Shown piece by piece: positions 37,201 to 48,801 of a stretch of DNA of 64,000 nucleotides. The stretch comes from Heterostelium album PN500. Taxonomy: Eukaryota; Evosea; Eumycetozoa; Acytosteliales; Acytosteliaceae. The DNA lies in assembly GCF_000004825.1 (NCBI RefSeq), contig NW_008805069.1:1-64000 (forward strand), in the 5' to 3' direction. Position 1 is the first letter of the stretch; each line of letters starts with the position of its first letter. The notes below the pieces were generated by a model that saw only the letters and a program-made list of their open reading frames with translations, had not been told where the DNA came from and ran no database searches. A program made the translations under genes and the position numbers.

Positions 37201-37651
37201 TATTTTTGAACATCCTTTCCATCCCCAAGTATTTTTATTGAAAGACTCTATGTCATCAACTTTTAAACCATTAGCCATGGCAATTGCGTAACAAAAGTCA
37301 CCGGGAACCACTTTATACACAGAACACGAACCATCCGTTGATACAGTTGGCGACAATCCTCCTTCTCCACAACATACTTGCTGACCTACCTGTAGAAACT
37401 GGCAGCCATCTGGTAACGAAGGATTATAAGAGTAGAAAGTATTCAGTTGAACTCCACACTTTCTTGCCAATGACCAACAACTATCACCAGATTCAACAGT
37501 CTTTTTATCACAGATAGCATTGATTTCTGGTATTTTTAAAAATAAAGCAAATAAATTGAGGGAAAGAAATAAAGATAATTTGTTTTTAACAATCTAAATC
37601 TTTTGTTAGACACTTTCTATAAGCAAAACTTCATTAAATAAACCTTACCAT
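34230..37651 (-). CDS. Secreted GH18 chitinase with LysM and hevein-type modules and NucA/NucB-like tail
   Basis: Exons are 37651-37649 (the ATG alone), 37593-36581 and 36504-34230, with introns of 55 and 76 bp; product 1096 aa. The ATG-only first exon is inferred from the GTAAGG donor right after it and a TTTAG acceptor that continues in frame into a signal peptide (KNKLSLFLSLNLFALFL). Then come two LysM-like units (VESGDSCWSLARKCGV and KVVPGDFCYAIAMANGL), a Cys-rich hevein-type module (ACCSQWGYCGLTAEFC), and a GH18 barrel with catalytic DGVDFDWE near residues 332-339. A long C-terminal region includes RDEFPLNSMIEG and VKCVAKPDNSREG, which resemble the NucA/NucB nuclease fold. This architecture matches fungal subgroup C chitinases (related in domain order to the killer-toxin chitinase subunit). 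It looks intact. It is probably secreted and chitin-binding; nuclease activity is only suggested. Confidence 0.87.
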
Positions 37652-38590
37652 TTATTACTTTCTTTATCTAATGAATCAAATCTTTTTGTTAAGGAGCATG
37701 AATAAGTTATTGGTAGAAGATGCTTACTATATAAATATTTGTCTTTTGGTGTGATCAACCCACCATCATCGAAAAACAAAGATACTACTCCTATAAATAT
37801 GTTCATACTTTAATGTAGCTGATGTTTAAGATATAATTATATAATAATACAAGTGATTGTGTGAAAAGGTAGGGGTTGTCTAATTGTGTGAACACAATGA
37901 ATGATGATTGTGATTCATTTAAATTGATACACATGGAACTAACTTTTATTATGAAACTTGGTATATTGATCATATAATCGACGAAATCCTCTGGTCTGAG
38001 TAAATCGGTTTGTTACAACTGCTAGGAACTACATTCTCATTTCTATTAAATTTATAAATATTTTCTATTTATTTATATTATCTATCTATTTATATTATTT
38101 ATTTATTTATATTATCATTAATTATCATAGTATTCATGTTTGTCTTTCATTATTTTTAACTTGATGATGTTGATGCTGATGATGATGTTGTTACATGAAG
38201 TTAAGAAAACTCATTTAAAACAGATTTTTAATAAAAAAATTTTATTAATAAATATAAATGGTCGTTAATTAGTGACCACACTTGGACATAAAAAGCTAAT
38301 CAAATAGAATGTTAATGGTTTGAATAAATATAGTTTATATGTATGTTTTTATAGTTTGTACACTATCACAGTAAAGTGTTTGGTGCATTGGTAGTTCGGG
38401 TAATATGTGAAATCAAAATGAATTCACTCATTTTTAACTTCTTCATTCATAATCCTTTTGTCTCTGTTGACCTTGATAAGATTGAATTACAATTATTATT
38501 ATGATTATTATTAAATTGGTTTGCGTTTGTTTTGTTATGAACAAAGTAATTGTTGATTTTTGGTTTGTTGATTTGTTGATTTGTAGTTGT
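37652..38590. other. Intergenic region, nothing coding seen
   Basis: Upstream of the GH18 gene and downstream of the EF-hand gene. A short inverted pair ATTGTGT/ACACAAT with a 2-nt centre lies near 37883-37898, and a GTAGGGGTTGT patch just before it. Runs of TTTATTTATATTAT repeats occupy 38050-38120. The 110-codon open frame at 38443-38775 is the shadow of the neighbouring last exon. Confidence 0.5.
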
Positions 38591-41500
38591 TTAGAAGAAT
38601 CCACAACATTGTCTTGATTTCTTTTGTTTGTTGTGTGAAATGAGTGGTGTTTGATCGACGTTGATCGAACGATCTTGAGTATCGAGTTGTGACTGCAGAT
38701 ATTTGTTGAGGTTTCTTTCGTTTTGAAGTTTCGAGTTGAGATCTTCAAGTCTGGCCTTGAGGAGCTTGGCTTCATCTTCCATTTCGATAATGTCGTGTTG
38801 GTGGTCCTCGGATTCGTACTTCTTTAGACGTTGCTTAAGTTCATCATTCTCTTTTTGTAACTTTTTCTATAGATTAGTATAGTAATAGTAATGGTTGTTG
38901 TGGAAATATATATAATAAATACAACAGCAACAACACAATGATGTGATGTAGAAGTTGAAAATAGATAAGAAAGAAAGATAGATATCGGTAATAGTTGGAA
39001 GCAGTAGTAGTAGTAGGTAGGATTGTTAATATTTTTCATTATTATTTTCTTTCTTTTTTTTTTTTTTTTTTTTTTAGATAAAATTATTTTTTGTTTTGAA
39101 TGAATAGAGATAGTCAAATAATAATAACAACATATAATATTGATCTTTGATAGTTGTTGGATGAATAGATAGAATAATTAAAAAAAAAACATAATCATAT
39201 GTATGATAAAAATAATATAATATTAAATTAATAATTACCTTTTCAGAGTTTGTCATTTTAGCTTCATATTCAAGTTTGACGTTTTGTAAATTATTGTTGA
39301 GGGTTGATAGTTGTTGTTTAAGATTGTTGTTCTCCTCTGTGGCACCATTCGATTGATATTCCAAAATACGATTACGTTCGTCCAATTTTTGACCCGTTGT
39401 TTTCAAATTTTCATTCTCACGCTTGAGTTCGTCGATGAGACTGTTGTTAGCGGGCACTGCTGGTGCTGCGGTTGCAGCTGCCAACTGTGCTTGGTGCTTG
39501 AAGAGATCGGCTTCCAGTTGCTCTTTGACGGCTGTGAGATTGGTGACTTGGTGCTGAAGTTCATCGATTGTGTTCAATGATGCATCGCTGACGTCAGCGG
39601 CCAACGACGAGTTAACAGAGGTAGTTGGTGCAGCCAGCTCAGTGGTAGAGTTGACCGGTGAGAAGTTGTTCTTTAGTTGTGAGTTTTCATTCAAAAGGCT
39701 ATTATTGGTGTTGGCGAGTTCCTCTACACGTTGCTTGAGAAGTGACAGTTCGCTTTGTGTTTGTTCAGCCTTTATGTGAATTGGATCGATTGATTGTGGT
39801 AGATTGACTTGTTGTTGGTTCTTGAGTGATTGATTCTCGTCTTGAAGCTTCGAACGTCGTTGCTCTAGATCCTTTACTTGCGATTGCAATGAATCGACGT
39901 GTTGATTTGTGAGCTCCAAAGTCGATGAGGTACTGGCGATCGTATCATTCATATTCTGATTGAGTAGCGAAAGTTGAGACACCTGTTGGCTTGACTCTTG
40001 GAGTTTCTGATTGGCATCTTGGAGTTGTTGATTGGTATCATTGAACTTTTGGTTGGCGTCTTGAAGTTGTTGGTTGGCATCTTGGAGTTGTTGATTGGTA
40101 TCATTGAACTTTTGATTGGTATCAAGGAGTTGTTGATTGGTGACTTCAATCTTTTGGTTTGTCTCTTGAAGTTTCTGGTTGGTTTCTTCGAGCTTTTGGT
40201 TGATCTCACCGATTTGCTTCTCTTTATTGACAACGTCCTCTCGCAAGATGGCAATGGTAGCAAGTTCACTTTCCAACTTGGCTTGGAGCTCTTGGAATTG
40301 AAGTACCATTGCATCGTATTTCTCTTTCCACTCTGAAGAATCTTTGTTGGATTCCTCAAGACTAAAGTCTTCATCGTCGGAAGTTGTCTCTGGTCTCACT
40401 CTACCGTTGGTTGAAATTGAAATTGGTGTCGATTGCGATGGTGTGTTCATTGGTGTCGACGACGAGATGATCGGTGAGAAGTTACCACGCTCACCGTTGG
40501 CCAAAGCGGAATCTTCGAAACCACCCGGTGTTCCCATTCTGGTGACAACTTGGTGTTCGAGCTCGCTCAACAATGACAACTTGTAGTTTGGATCAGAGTT
40601 GTGTGAACGCGATTCTTTCTCCTCGAGAGTTGCCTTTAGCTTGTGGATGATCTGATTCGATGACTCAAGACGTGCCTTGTCCTCTTTGCTCTGATTCTTC
40701 AACAACATACACTCGTCAGTGAGCAACTTGATATTCTCTGATGACTGAGATTCGTGACTCTTGAGTTGCTCACGCAACAATTGATTCTCACTCTTGAGTT
40801 GTTCGGCTTCCTCTGGTGGGATGATGATCTGGCTGGACTGTGCCTTGACCACAGAGTTTGCTGCAGCCAACTGCAGTTCGAGTGTAGCGATCTTCTCTTT
40901 GGTTTCATCGAGACGGCTTGTGCTTGACTCGAGCTGGTTATTCAATCCGTCCTTGTCTTGCTTCAACTTGTTGGTGAGACGCTGCAAATCGTTCTTCTGG
41001 TCGATGCTCTGTTGTAGTTCTTGTTTCAACTGCTCCAACGACTCCTCGAGCTGCTTGTTCTGGCCAACCAACTTTTGATTCTGAACCAATGTCTTCTTAC
41101 CGATGACCACCGACTTTTTGAGTTGTGCATTGTCCTCTGAGAGCTTCTCGTGTGACTCTCTGACCTCACGCAACTGATCCTCCACCATATTGATCTTTGA
41201 ACCCAAGTGAAGATTCTCACTCTTGAGCTGTGCTTCCTTACGCTTGTATTGGTCGACCACCGATTGATCGAGCGATGCATCGGTGAACTCTTGAATCTCT
41301 TGTTTCTCAAAGAGATCCGACTTTTTCTTTATCATCTGAACAATGGAGACTGGTGCAACCCAACTCGATGCTCTATTTCTTGCTTTTCTACTGGAGGATG
41401 TTGAGAAGCTTGAAAGATCCTCTGTATCCTCTTGTTGTTGTTGTTGTTGATCTTGCTCATCGATCGAATCATTATGTGCATTGTTATTACCGCCGTTGCT

Positions 41501-42272
41501 TCCGCTATTGAAATCGATTGTAGAGTTTGATGGTGATTGATCCTCTGATGGTGAATTGATATGCTCAATGGCACTCATGAATTGATCGAATGAAATAGCG
41601 TCAGGGCTGCTTCCCTCACTGAGAACCTGTACAATATAATCGATATCCTCATCGTCACCCTCGATATCACTCTTTTGTTTGATATCCAAGAGCATCTCTC
41701 TAAGCTGTTCTTTATTGACAATACCATCACCATCTGTATCGAATGTATTGAAAATCGATCTAATATATCTTTCATAATCTTCAGGTGATGAAAGCTAACA
41801 TAATATTAAAATAATAAAAAAAGTTAGAACTTAATTCGTAATCTCTGTTTGTCATTTTTCAATTTGCTTTACATACTTTTACAGTACTTGAATTTAAGAT
41901 TTCATCAATCTTTTGTTGATCTATTTCATCGATATCCACGTTGTTATCGTCATTTATCAGTAACTCTGGATCGATTAACTCGTAACCATTGATAAACTCT
42001 TGCAATGCAATCTTTCCATCGTTGTCACTATCGAGTGTCTTCATCAAGGTATCTAATTCATCTTCCTCTAACCCCTTTTTTTTTTATGCCAATAATATGA
42101 TAGTTAGTTTCATATGATTAAAAATAAACAAAACAAAACAAAACAAAACACTTACAGTTGAAGTAATTTTAGTTACCAACTCTCTAAGTTGATCTTTATC
42201 GATGAACCCACTTCCATTTCGATCACATTCATTAAAGATTGATTCGAGATGAGACAAATGTTCTTGATTCAT
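38591..42272 (-). CDS. EF-hand protein with long coiled coil and C-terminal Cys motif
   Basis: Four exons, 42272-42156, 42074-41877, 41794-39239 and 38866-38591, all phase 0; product 1048 aa. At least three EF-hand loops are visible: DRNGSGFIDKDQL, DSDNDGKIALQEF and DTDGDGIVNKEQL, one in each of the first three exons. Residues of about 240-1040 are almost continuous coiled coil rich in Gln, Glu and Lys, including a tandem heptad block (NQKLQETNQKIEVTNQQ and so on). The protein ends RQCCGFF, a possible CaaX-type lipid signal. EF hands followed by a coiled coil recall Rab11-FIP3 or CRACR2A, calcium-regulated Rab effectors, but no Rab-binding motif can be proved here. The acceptor of the second exon follows a T-run (A-run on the coding strand). 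Confidence 0.87.
39055..39075. repeat. T homopolymer of about 21 in an intron
   Basis: Located inside the last intron (38867-39238) of the EF-hand coiled-coil gene. That intron is about 370 bp, much longer than the others in the window. Confidence 0.85.
39998..40240 (-). repeat. 21-bp tandem repeats encoding heptads of a coiled coil
   Basis: About ten imperfect copies of a seven-codon unit (pattern TNQ+LQ(D/E), for example DANQQLQ, DTNQKFN) lie inside the EF-hand coiled-coil gene. Neighbouring copies are near-identical in DNA, showing recent repeat expansion. Both other frames stay open here, which creates shadow frames. Confidence 0.8.
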
Positions 42273-43262
42273 TTCTATATCTATATATCTAATCTATCTA
42301 TCTACTTATTACAAAATCTTTTTAATTTTTTATTCGAATTAACTAACTAATTAACTAAATAAGTTAAAAATAGTAATATTGTTAAATATATTTCTTTTTA
42401 AAAAAAATTATTACTAATAATAAATAAAAATATTGGATATTAATCTATTTTGTTGTTGTTATAATTATATCTATCAAAGATGATAAAAGAATGTGATGGT
42501 TAGTTTATCTTGAAACGAATTGAATAATCAATATTTGGATGTGTGTGTCAAGCGTGAGAAATAGTGAAGTGATATTCTAATATGATTTTATTATTTTTTT
42601 TGGTTATGATTTTTTTTATCTCTCTGGTCAGCACACCATTCACTCATTATTCATCTAAACAACAAATTTGCAGTAAGATTTTATTTTTTTGATTTTTTTT
42701 TTCTACTGAAAAGTAGTAGTTGATGTTGTTGCGTGAAAAAAAGAAATATATAAAGATAGTGGTTGTTCAATTAAATATATTTACTATTCTTATGTGTTTG
42801 TTTATTTAAACAATTAAAAACACTTACAAATAAAAATGTGTGTAAAAAGATAATACTAATATGTTTACTTAATATATTTCTAATTAGATTGTGAATTTGG
42901 ATAATAATAAATTTTACTTGGTTTTCAAGCAAGCAAACAAATAAATAAACTAGTTTTTATATTTATAAAAAAAAAATCTTTTAAATTTTAATGTTGTTTG
43001 TAAAAATAATTACCAACATGATAATAATATCTACATATTCACCGTTCTTTAATATCTAAAAAAAAAAAAATTTTTTTTATCGAAAAATTCATTTGAATTT
43101 TCGAAAAAGGTGAAACCACATTTGAACTTTGGGTTTGAAAAAATCCGGATTAACATCATCTGCAAATTTAATTTTTGTTCAACACTGAGAAAAATAAATA
43201 AAATAACTATTATTATTTTAAGTTTAAGCTTTATTATTTGTAAAAAAGAAAAAAAAAGTTAT
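42273..43262. other. Intergenic region, nothing coding seen
   Basis: About 1 kb upstream of the EF-hand gene and downstream of the UBL-BioY gene. AT-rich with homopolymers (A/T block near 43060-43080). No element recognised. Confidence 0.5.
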
Positions 43263-44162
43263 TTAATTTTTAAATTTAAATAATGAGATACCACCTGAAA
43301 TAGTGAAATCTCTGTTGAAAATGAATGCCAACAATTTCCAGATGGTTGGAATCAACGCTGTTGCAATAACGATTTTGACGAGGTCACCAACCAAAAATGG
43401 AACCAAACCCAATGTGAAGGCTTTCGACCAACCAATGTATTTGGCGAGAACTGGGATACCGACGATGTAGATGACAATGTCACCGATGATCATGGCAAAG
43501 AAGGTGGAACGCCAGTGGAAGGCATAGACACGGTCGGTTCCACGCTCGGCCAAGAATCCAACGATGAAGGCGGCAGCAACGAATCCGTAGAGGTAACCAG
43601 AGGTAGTTCCATAGAGGATCTTATAGCCACTGGCGTGAGCACTAAAGAATGGTGCACCGACGAGACCTTCGAGCAAATAGACAATGACTGCGATTGGTCC
43701 CATCTTCCAACCCAAGAGTGAACCGACAAGGAATACTGCCAATGTTTGAAGAGTTACAGGGACAGTCTTGGCGTGTGGCAAAAAGAAGTATACTTGGGAG
43801 AGTGCAGCGATAAACAATGAGGCAACAAAGACACAGGCGACACGGACTACCCATTTCTTCCAGGTTGGTAGACGTGAGATAAGGTGCTCCACCAGACACG
43901 AGTAGGTGTTACGTCTGATTTGGATGTTATCGCTAGCGATCAGTGATTCGTTGATGACGTCTTTGTCTTCCAACTCGACACCGTTGTGATAGAGCGAGAA
44001 GTCGTCTCCAACCTCACCGTCCATCTCATAGACCGATCTGATTCTGCTCTTTACATGTCCAACCGACTCCATTCCTGGGTCTTGGTGAACTTGCAATCTA
44101 CGACCAGACAATGTCTCTGCATAGATATAATTATCATCGAATGATCCAACAATGACATCCAT
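43263..44162 (-). CDS. Ubiquitin-like domain fused to BioY-type biotin transporter
   Basis: Single exon, 299 aa. Residues 1-85 read as a ubiquitin-like domain (DVIVGSFDDNYIYAETLSGRRLQV start, VGHVKSRIRSVYEMDGE helix, FSLYHNGVELEDKDVINESLI, ending NIQIRRN). It is followed by a basic linker (RLPTWKKW). Residues of about 105-290 are a BioY domain with about six membrane spans: VPVTLQTLAVFLVGSLLG, an AHASGYKILYGTTSGYLYGF loop equivalent to the bacterial GG..GPTGGY signature, and VGDLVKIV near residues 258-265 carrying the Asp and Lys (about 260 and 263) known to contact biotin in bacterial BioY. BioY is the substrate-binding S component of bacterial ECF transporters; no energising subunit is visible here. 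It probably takes up biotin alone. GC-rich codon use suggests good expression. Confidence 0.88.
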   Translation of the reverse strand: MDVIVGSFDDNYIYAETLSGRRLQVHQDPGMESVGHVKSRIRSVYEMDGEVGDDFSLYHNGVELEDKDVINESLIASDNIQIRRNTYSCLVEHLISRLPTWKKWVVRVACVFVASLFIAALSQVYFFLPHAKTVPVTLQTLAVFLVGSLLGWKMGPIAVIVYLLEGLVGAPFFSAHASGYKILYGTTSGYLYGFVAAAFIVGFLAERGTDRVYAFHWRSTFFAMIIGDIVIYIVGIPVLAKYIGWSKAFTLGLVPFLVGDLVKIVIATALIPTIWKLLAFIFNRDFTISGGISLFKFKN

Positions 44163-45385
44163 TTTTATTTTTATTTTTAATAAATAAATAAATAAAATAT
44201 ATATATAAATATATAGTAAAGAGTTTTATAGTTTAATTTATATACAAATAGATTTATTATATCTATGTTTTTCTATCTCTATCCAAAAAAAAAGAATGAA
44301 ATGAAAATGAATTTGAATAGATGCTATTGTTAAAATTGTTATTTTTGTTTATTTATTTTAGGTTTTGTTTAGACTCGTCTTTCTCTATTTCACATGATGA
44401 ACAACTGGTACCTGATAGCCTGAAGAGTTGAGCAGTTTTGTTGGTAAAAACAAAAATAAAAAAACTAATTAATAAAACAACAATAAAATTACACTCACTG
44501 TTTTTATCATTTGCAGCATATTGTTGATTGATTATAAAAGGATGTGTGTTGATGTTTTTATATTTGCTATTCAAATTCACATGAATGAAGAAAAAGTACA
44601 TTATTCCCAATTATAATCAAAAAAAAAAAAAAAAAAAACGAGTGGTGTTTTTAAAAAAAGTATCGGGATCCTATCAGGTGGGCTCTTCACCAAAGTAGAC
44701 CTACCTGAAAATTGGAATATTTATTGGTTTTTGGAACCACTACTTTTTTTAAAACAATTTAACCGAGTTATTAAATGATTTTAATTTGATTTATTCATAG
44801 ATTAAAATATTATCTCAATTTCTGCCATAGAAATTTTTTTTTACGAAAAATAAACCAAATCCCAGAAGAAGTGTTCATTTTCAATAAGTACTTTGTGTTC
44901 TCAACCCAATCTCAAAGAATAGAATTTTCTTTCTCATTGATAAAGTACCCAATCGAATCACAAGAATTAGATTATTAATTTGCAGATCACGATTATGTAA
45001 AATATATAATTTATTTAGATTTTTTTTGGATTGTATAAAGTTATTTTATTGTGATTATGATCTTTTTTGTGAAGGTTTGTAAAAATACTGTAACAAACAT
45101 AATTATAAATAGAAATATAATAATAATAAGTATAGTTAGAATAATGATAATAAAAATAATTTTATAAATTAAAATATATGGACAAATTGCATGATGACTG
45201 TTCTCTTAATTGAGAGTTTAAATGAATGTTTTGTTTGTTTTTTGAAAAAATCGATCGAAATATATGTATAAAGAAGGAGGTGAAGAAGAAGTAGAATTTA
45301 AAGTAATTTTTAAGAAGTTTATGTTATAAATATTATTTAGTTGGTTTTGATATTATTTAATTTTGTATAAATGGGATATATAGGT
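44163..45385. other. Intergenic region with a long structured inverted repeat
   Basis: Lies upstream of UBL-BioY (-) and downstream of the GATA gene (-). An A run of about 20 at 44619-44638 precedes a GC-richer, hairpin-forming stretch (listed separately). An 85-codon open frame at 44353-44610 (-) starts with a hydrophobic, signal-like patch in one frame only and is not convincing. Confidence 0.5.
44646..44756. ncRNA. Candidate structured RNA or hairpin element
   Basis: Outer arms of about 14 bp (44649-44662 with 44741-44754) flank partially paired GGATCC/GGAACC and an inner stem TCAGGT/ACCTGA (44674-44679 with 44703-44708), leaving a loop of about 12 nt. The internal part is clearly more GC-rich than its surroundings. 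I see no tRNA boxes. It is a candidate only: it could be a non-coding RNA, a small inverted-repeat element, or chance. Confidence 0.35.
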
Positions 45386-48300
45386 CTAACTACTAACTTC
45401 AGGTGCATTAGTGTTGGTATTAGAGGAAAATGAATTGGGTGGAAGTGGTTGATGTGTTTGTCCATTGGGGTGTGGCATCATTGGATGAATGTGATGTTGT
45501 TGCGATGGGTGTTGGTTTTGTGCTAAATGTAGATGTTGAAGATGTTGTTGCTGGTGTTGAATCATTTGTTGTTGCATCATAATTGCTTGTTGTTGTTGAG
45601 GTGTTGTTTGTTGAAGTTGAATCATTCCTGGCGGCAGTGGTTGATTTGATGTTGAAATTACATTTTGTGGTGGTTGTTGTTGCTGTTGTTGTTGTTGTTG
45701 AATTATATTATTACTATTTGTACTTTGATTTAAAACGGGTGATGGTGATATTGAATTGTTCTTCTTTGGGTCGATAATCATTGGTTTACTGGTGGTCTGG
45801 ACGACTTCATCTTCTTCATCGTCGTCATCGTCGTACATACTGTTGTTGTTGTTGTTGTTGTTGGCAGAGCTGCCACTACCGGATGGAACACCAATGATCT
45901 CAACTTTAGTGTCACCATTGTCTTTCTTTCGTTTCTGATTCTTCTTGGGATCGATAACAGTGACACCGGTAGTTGAAGCGAGTAACTCCTTTTGCTTTTC
46001 GTTCTTGATTGACTTTGCCCAGGCAAGACCACAGGCATTGCACAGTGTTTTGGCACCGTTGGGACCACGACGCCACTCTGGAGTGTTGGTGACTCCACAC
46101 TGGTGACACGATAGCTCCGACTCACCGAATCGTGCTTTTCTACGACGTGGTTGTTTCTTTGTTGGCACCATACCGTACATCAAGTCGCGCGGTCCAATTG
46201 CACCACTCTTTTGTAGAGAGTTTGGCGACAACTGTATCTGCTTGCCTATCAGCGCAGCAGAGTTGTAGTAAACCGACTCTGGCATCAAATGGGCTGGATA
46301 CACCTGTCCTTGGTGTGGAATTGGATGTGGTGTTGAACTGAGAACAACCGGTGACATATGTGGACTTTGCATCGATGGTGAAGTGTAATAAGTATTTGGT
46401 TGACTACCAAGTGTTGGTGTATTGGAAATCGATGATAAATTCTGTGGACTAATCTTTCTTCCATTTTGAACATAAATAGCATAGTTTGGATCTGGATTCT
46501 AATAAATATTTATAAAAAGTATTAAATGTTAGTTGTTTGCTATCGTTGTTTGTTTTTGGATATTTTTATATAATTATGACTTACGGATTTCATTATCTCA
46601 GCGAGATCAGCCATGATTGCATGACATGAAGTGATACCTTCTGTTATTTCGTGGAATGGAATGGCATGACCTTTGATTGCTTTCGAGGAGGTGCGTGTCA
46701 AGTTTGTGAGATGTCTGTTGATCTCATTCCACATGGCAGCGGTGTCGGTGTCTTTTTTGGCGGCGGCAGCAGCAGCAAGATCTTGTGTTGGATAGGCATA
46801 GAAAGGAGAGGTTGGTGTTGTGGATACACCGTATGCCATGGTGCCTTTGAATGGTGACTCAGAGTCAGTTGAGGAAACCAATGAAATTGCATTGGCATAC
46901 TGTGAATAGGGTTGGAGAACTGCTCCTGTTGTGTTACTCTGCTGTTGCTGCTTCAAATGCTCTGGAATATCTTCGCTCGACATACTCAATGGTGATTCCG
47001 GCTTGCCACTGCTACTCTTTAGTTCGGCATCTATCTTTTGTCGCTTAGCTTGTGCCTGTTGAGCTTGTAAAGGTGTAGTTGGAATCACACCATTACTACT
47101 ATTGAGTGGTGATTTAATTGGTTGTTGTTTGTTATTGGTGTTGTTGTTTGAAATTTGTTTATATGGAGGTGATGGTTGTCTTTCGATCTCTTTCTCTTTT
47201 TTGGCTACAGCTTGTTGTTGTTGTTGCTGCTGCTGTTGTTGCTGTTGTTGTTGTTGTTGTAAAACTTGTTGTTGCATTGCCTGTTGATGTTGTAGAGCTT
47301 GTTGATGTGAGTAGTAGTGATATTGTTGTGCAATCATTTGATGTGGTGGATATTGGTGTGCTGCAAACTGTGGATTATAACCTGGTGGCGTTGATAATGG
47401 TTGTTGGTGTGGTTGAATATTTAAATGTTGTTGTTGTTGTTGTGGATTTGAATTATTTACAATAGCTACTTGTTGTTGTTGTTGATGATGATGTTGTTGT
47501 TGTAATCTATTATTATTGATATTTACATTGGAAAGTTGTTCATTCTTGTTGGATTGTATCAATTTGTCGCCAGAGTTGGTTGATGTGTGTTGTGGTGTTT
47601 TCCATGGGGCGTTACTGTCGGATTGCGGTGAAATAGGTGAGGTATTGCTGGCACCATCACTCACATCACTAAATTCATTTGAATCCGATTCGACATCTGA
47701 CATTGTTTTTGGTGTGGATGGTGCCAAACACCTTACTGGTGAAGGATGGACAATCGATGATACTGTAGGTGGTGTACCATCGATATTCCTTGGCGACGGT
47801 AGTTCTGGCGATGTATTATTATTATTATTATTATTGTTGTTGTTATTACTATTATTATTACTATTTGATTGATGATGATTATTATTATGATGGTGATGAT
47901 GATCAACTTTTTGTTCTTTATCTTTTTGAATTTGTTGTTGAAGATTTTCCAACTTTGAAGTGCTAGTGCTGTTTGTTACCGATTCAATCAATGAATTCAG
48001 TGATCTGTTGCTTAATTGTGAAGAGCCAATCGACGATGAAGAGTTGTTTGATATCAAGGGTGGTGGTGTTGTGATTAGATCCTTGAGATTGGTCGATGAG
48101 AATGACGGCAGAATCGAGGTGGGTGTTGAGACAGAGTGTGAGTCGCCGTTGGACTCTGATTCGAGAAAAGAGGCATGCGAAGATGGAACATTGTTTTTGT
48201 ATGGTGAAAATGTAAGTCCACGCCAAATGTCGTCGAGACTGTTACTGTTGGAGTTGGTTATGCGATTCGGTGTGTTTGAACGCCAGTTGTCCTCGGACAC

Positions 48301-48801
48301 CAAGAGGAGGTCTTCGAGACTCGATTTCGATTTGACACGCTCAATACGATGTGGAGTGTTGGAGCGCAGCAAGTTGGTACTGCTGTTGCCACCGCCACCG
48401 CCAGACAAGAGCGGGTGTGTTCCTTTGAAGAGATCTTCCAAACTACCGTGATCACCCATTGCGATCGAGTTGATTCGTTTGAAACTATTGGATGCACTCA
48501 CAACAATGCTATTGAGTCGGCTTGGATTGAGCGGAGGTGATGAACTTGATAGCATCTTGTTGCCACTTCCACTACCGCCATTGCCGCCATTTACATTGTT
48601 GGTGTTATCGTCTTTTTCATTCAATAAACTTTTCAAATTACTTGAACTGGAGCCGCCTCCATTCATTCGAGATACTCTGTTTCCATTTGGAAAGAGTGAT
48701 GATAGATTTGTGTTGCTTCCACCACTGCCAGTATTTGAATGATTACTGTTGGACTCAGAGGAAACTCCATTAGAGTCTTCCATCACTGAGATATCCATCA
48801 T
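45386..48801 (-). CDS. GATA-type zinc-finger transcription factor
   Basis: Two exons, 48801-46585 and 46498-45386, joined in phase 0; product 1109 aa. A single GATA finger lies near residues 870-895 ([16 protein letters not shown]...[12 protein letters not shown]), flanked by basic stretches ([11 protein letters not shown] before, KNQKRKK after). The N-terminal 650 residues are Ser/Asn/Gly-rich with poly-Gln and poly-Asn tracts. A conserved-looking helical patch precedes the intron ([17 protein letters not shown]...[14 protein letters not shown]). The tail is Gln/His/Pro-rich. It resembles the Dictyostelium gta family, but I cannot say which member, so no symbol is given. The unusually long (5.3 kb) upstream region fits a developmentally controlled regulator. 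Confidence 0.92.

Noticed and set aside
39998-40336. 112-codon Leu/Ile-rich frame on the plus strand
   Set aside because: Antisense shadow of the heptad repeats in the EF-hand coiled-coil gene.
44353-44610. 85-codon frame that might be a small secreted protein
   Set aside because: The signal-like hydrophobic stretch and the Cys-containing end are in different frames, and no clean splice joins them.
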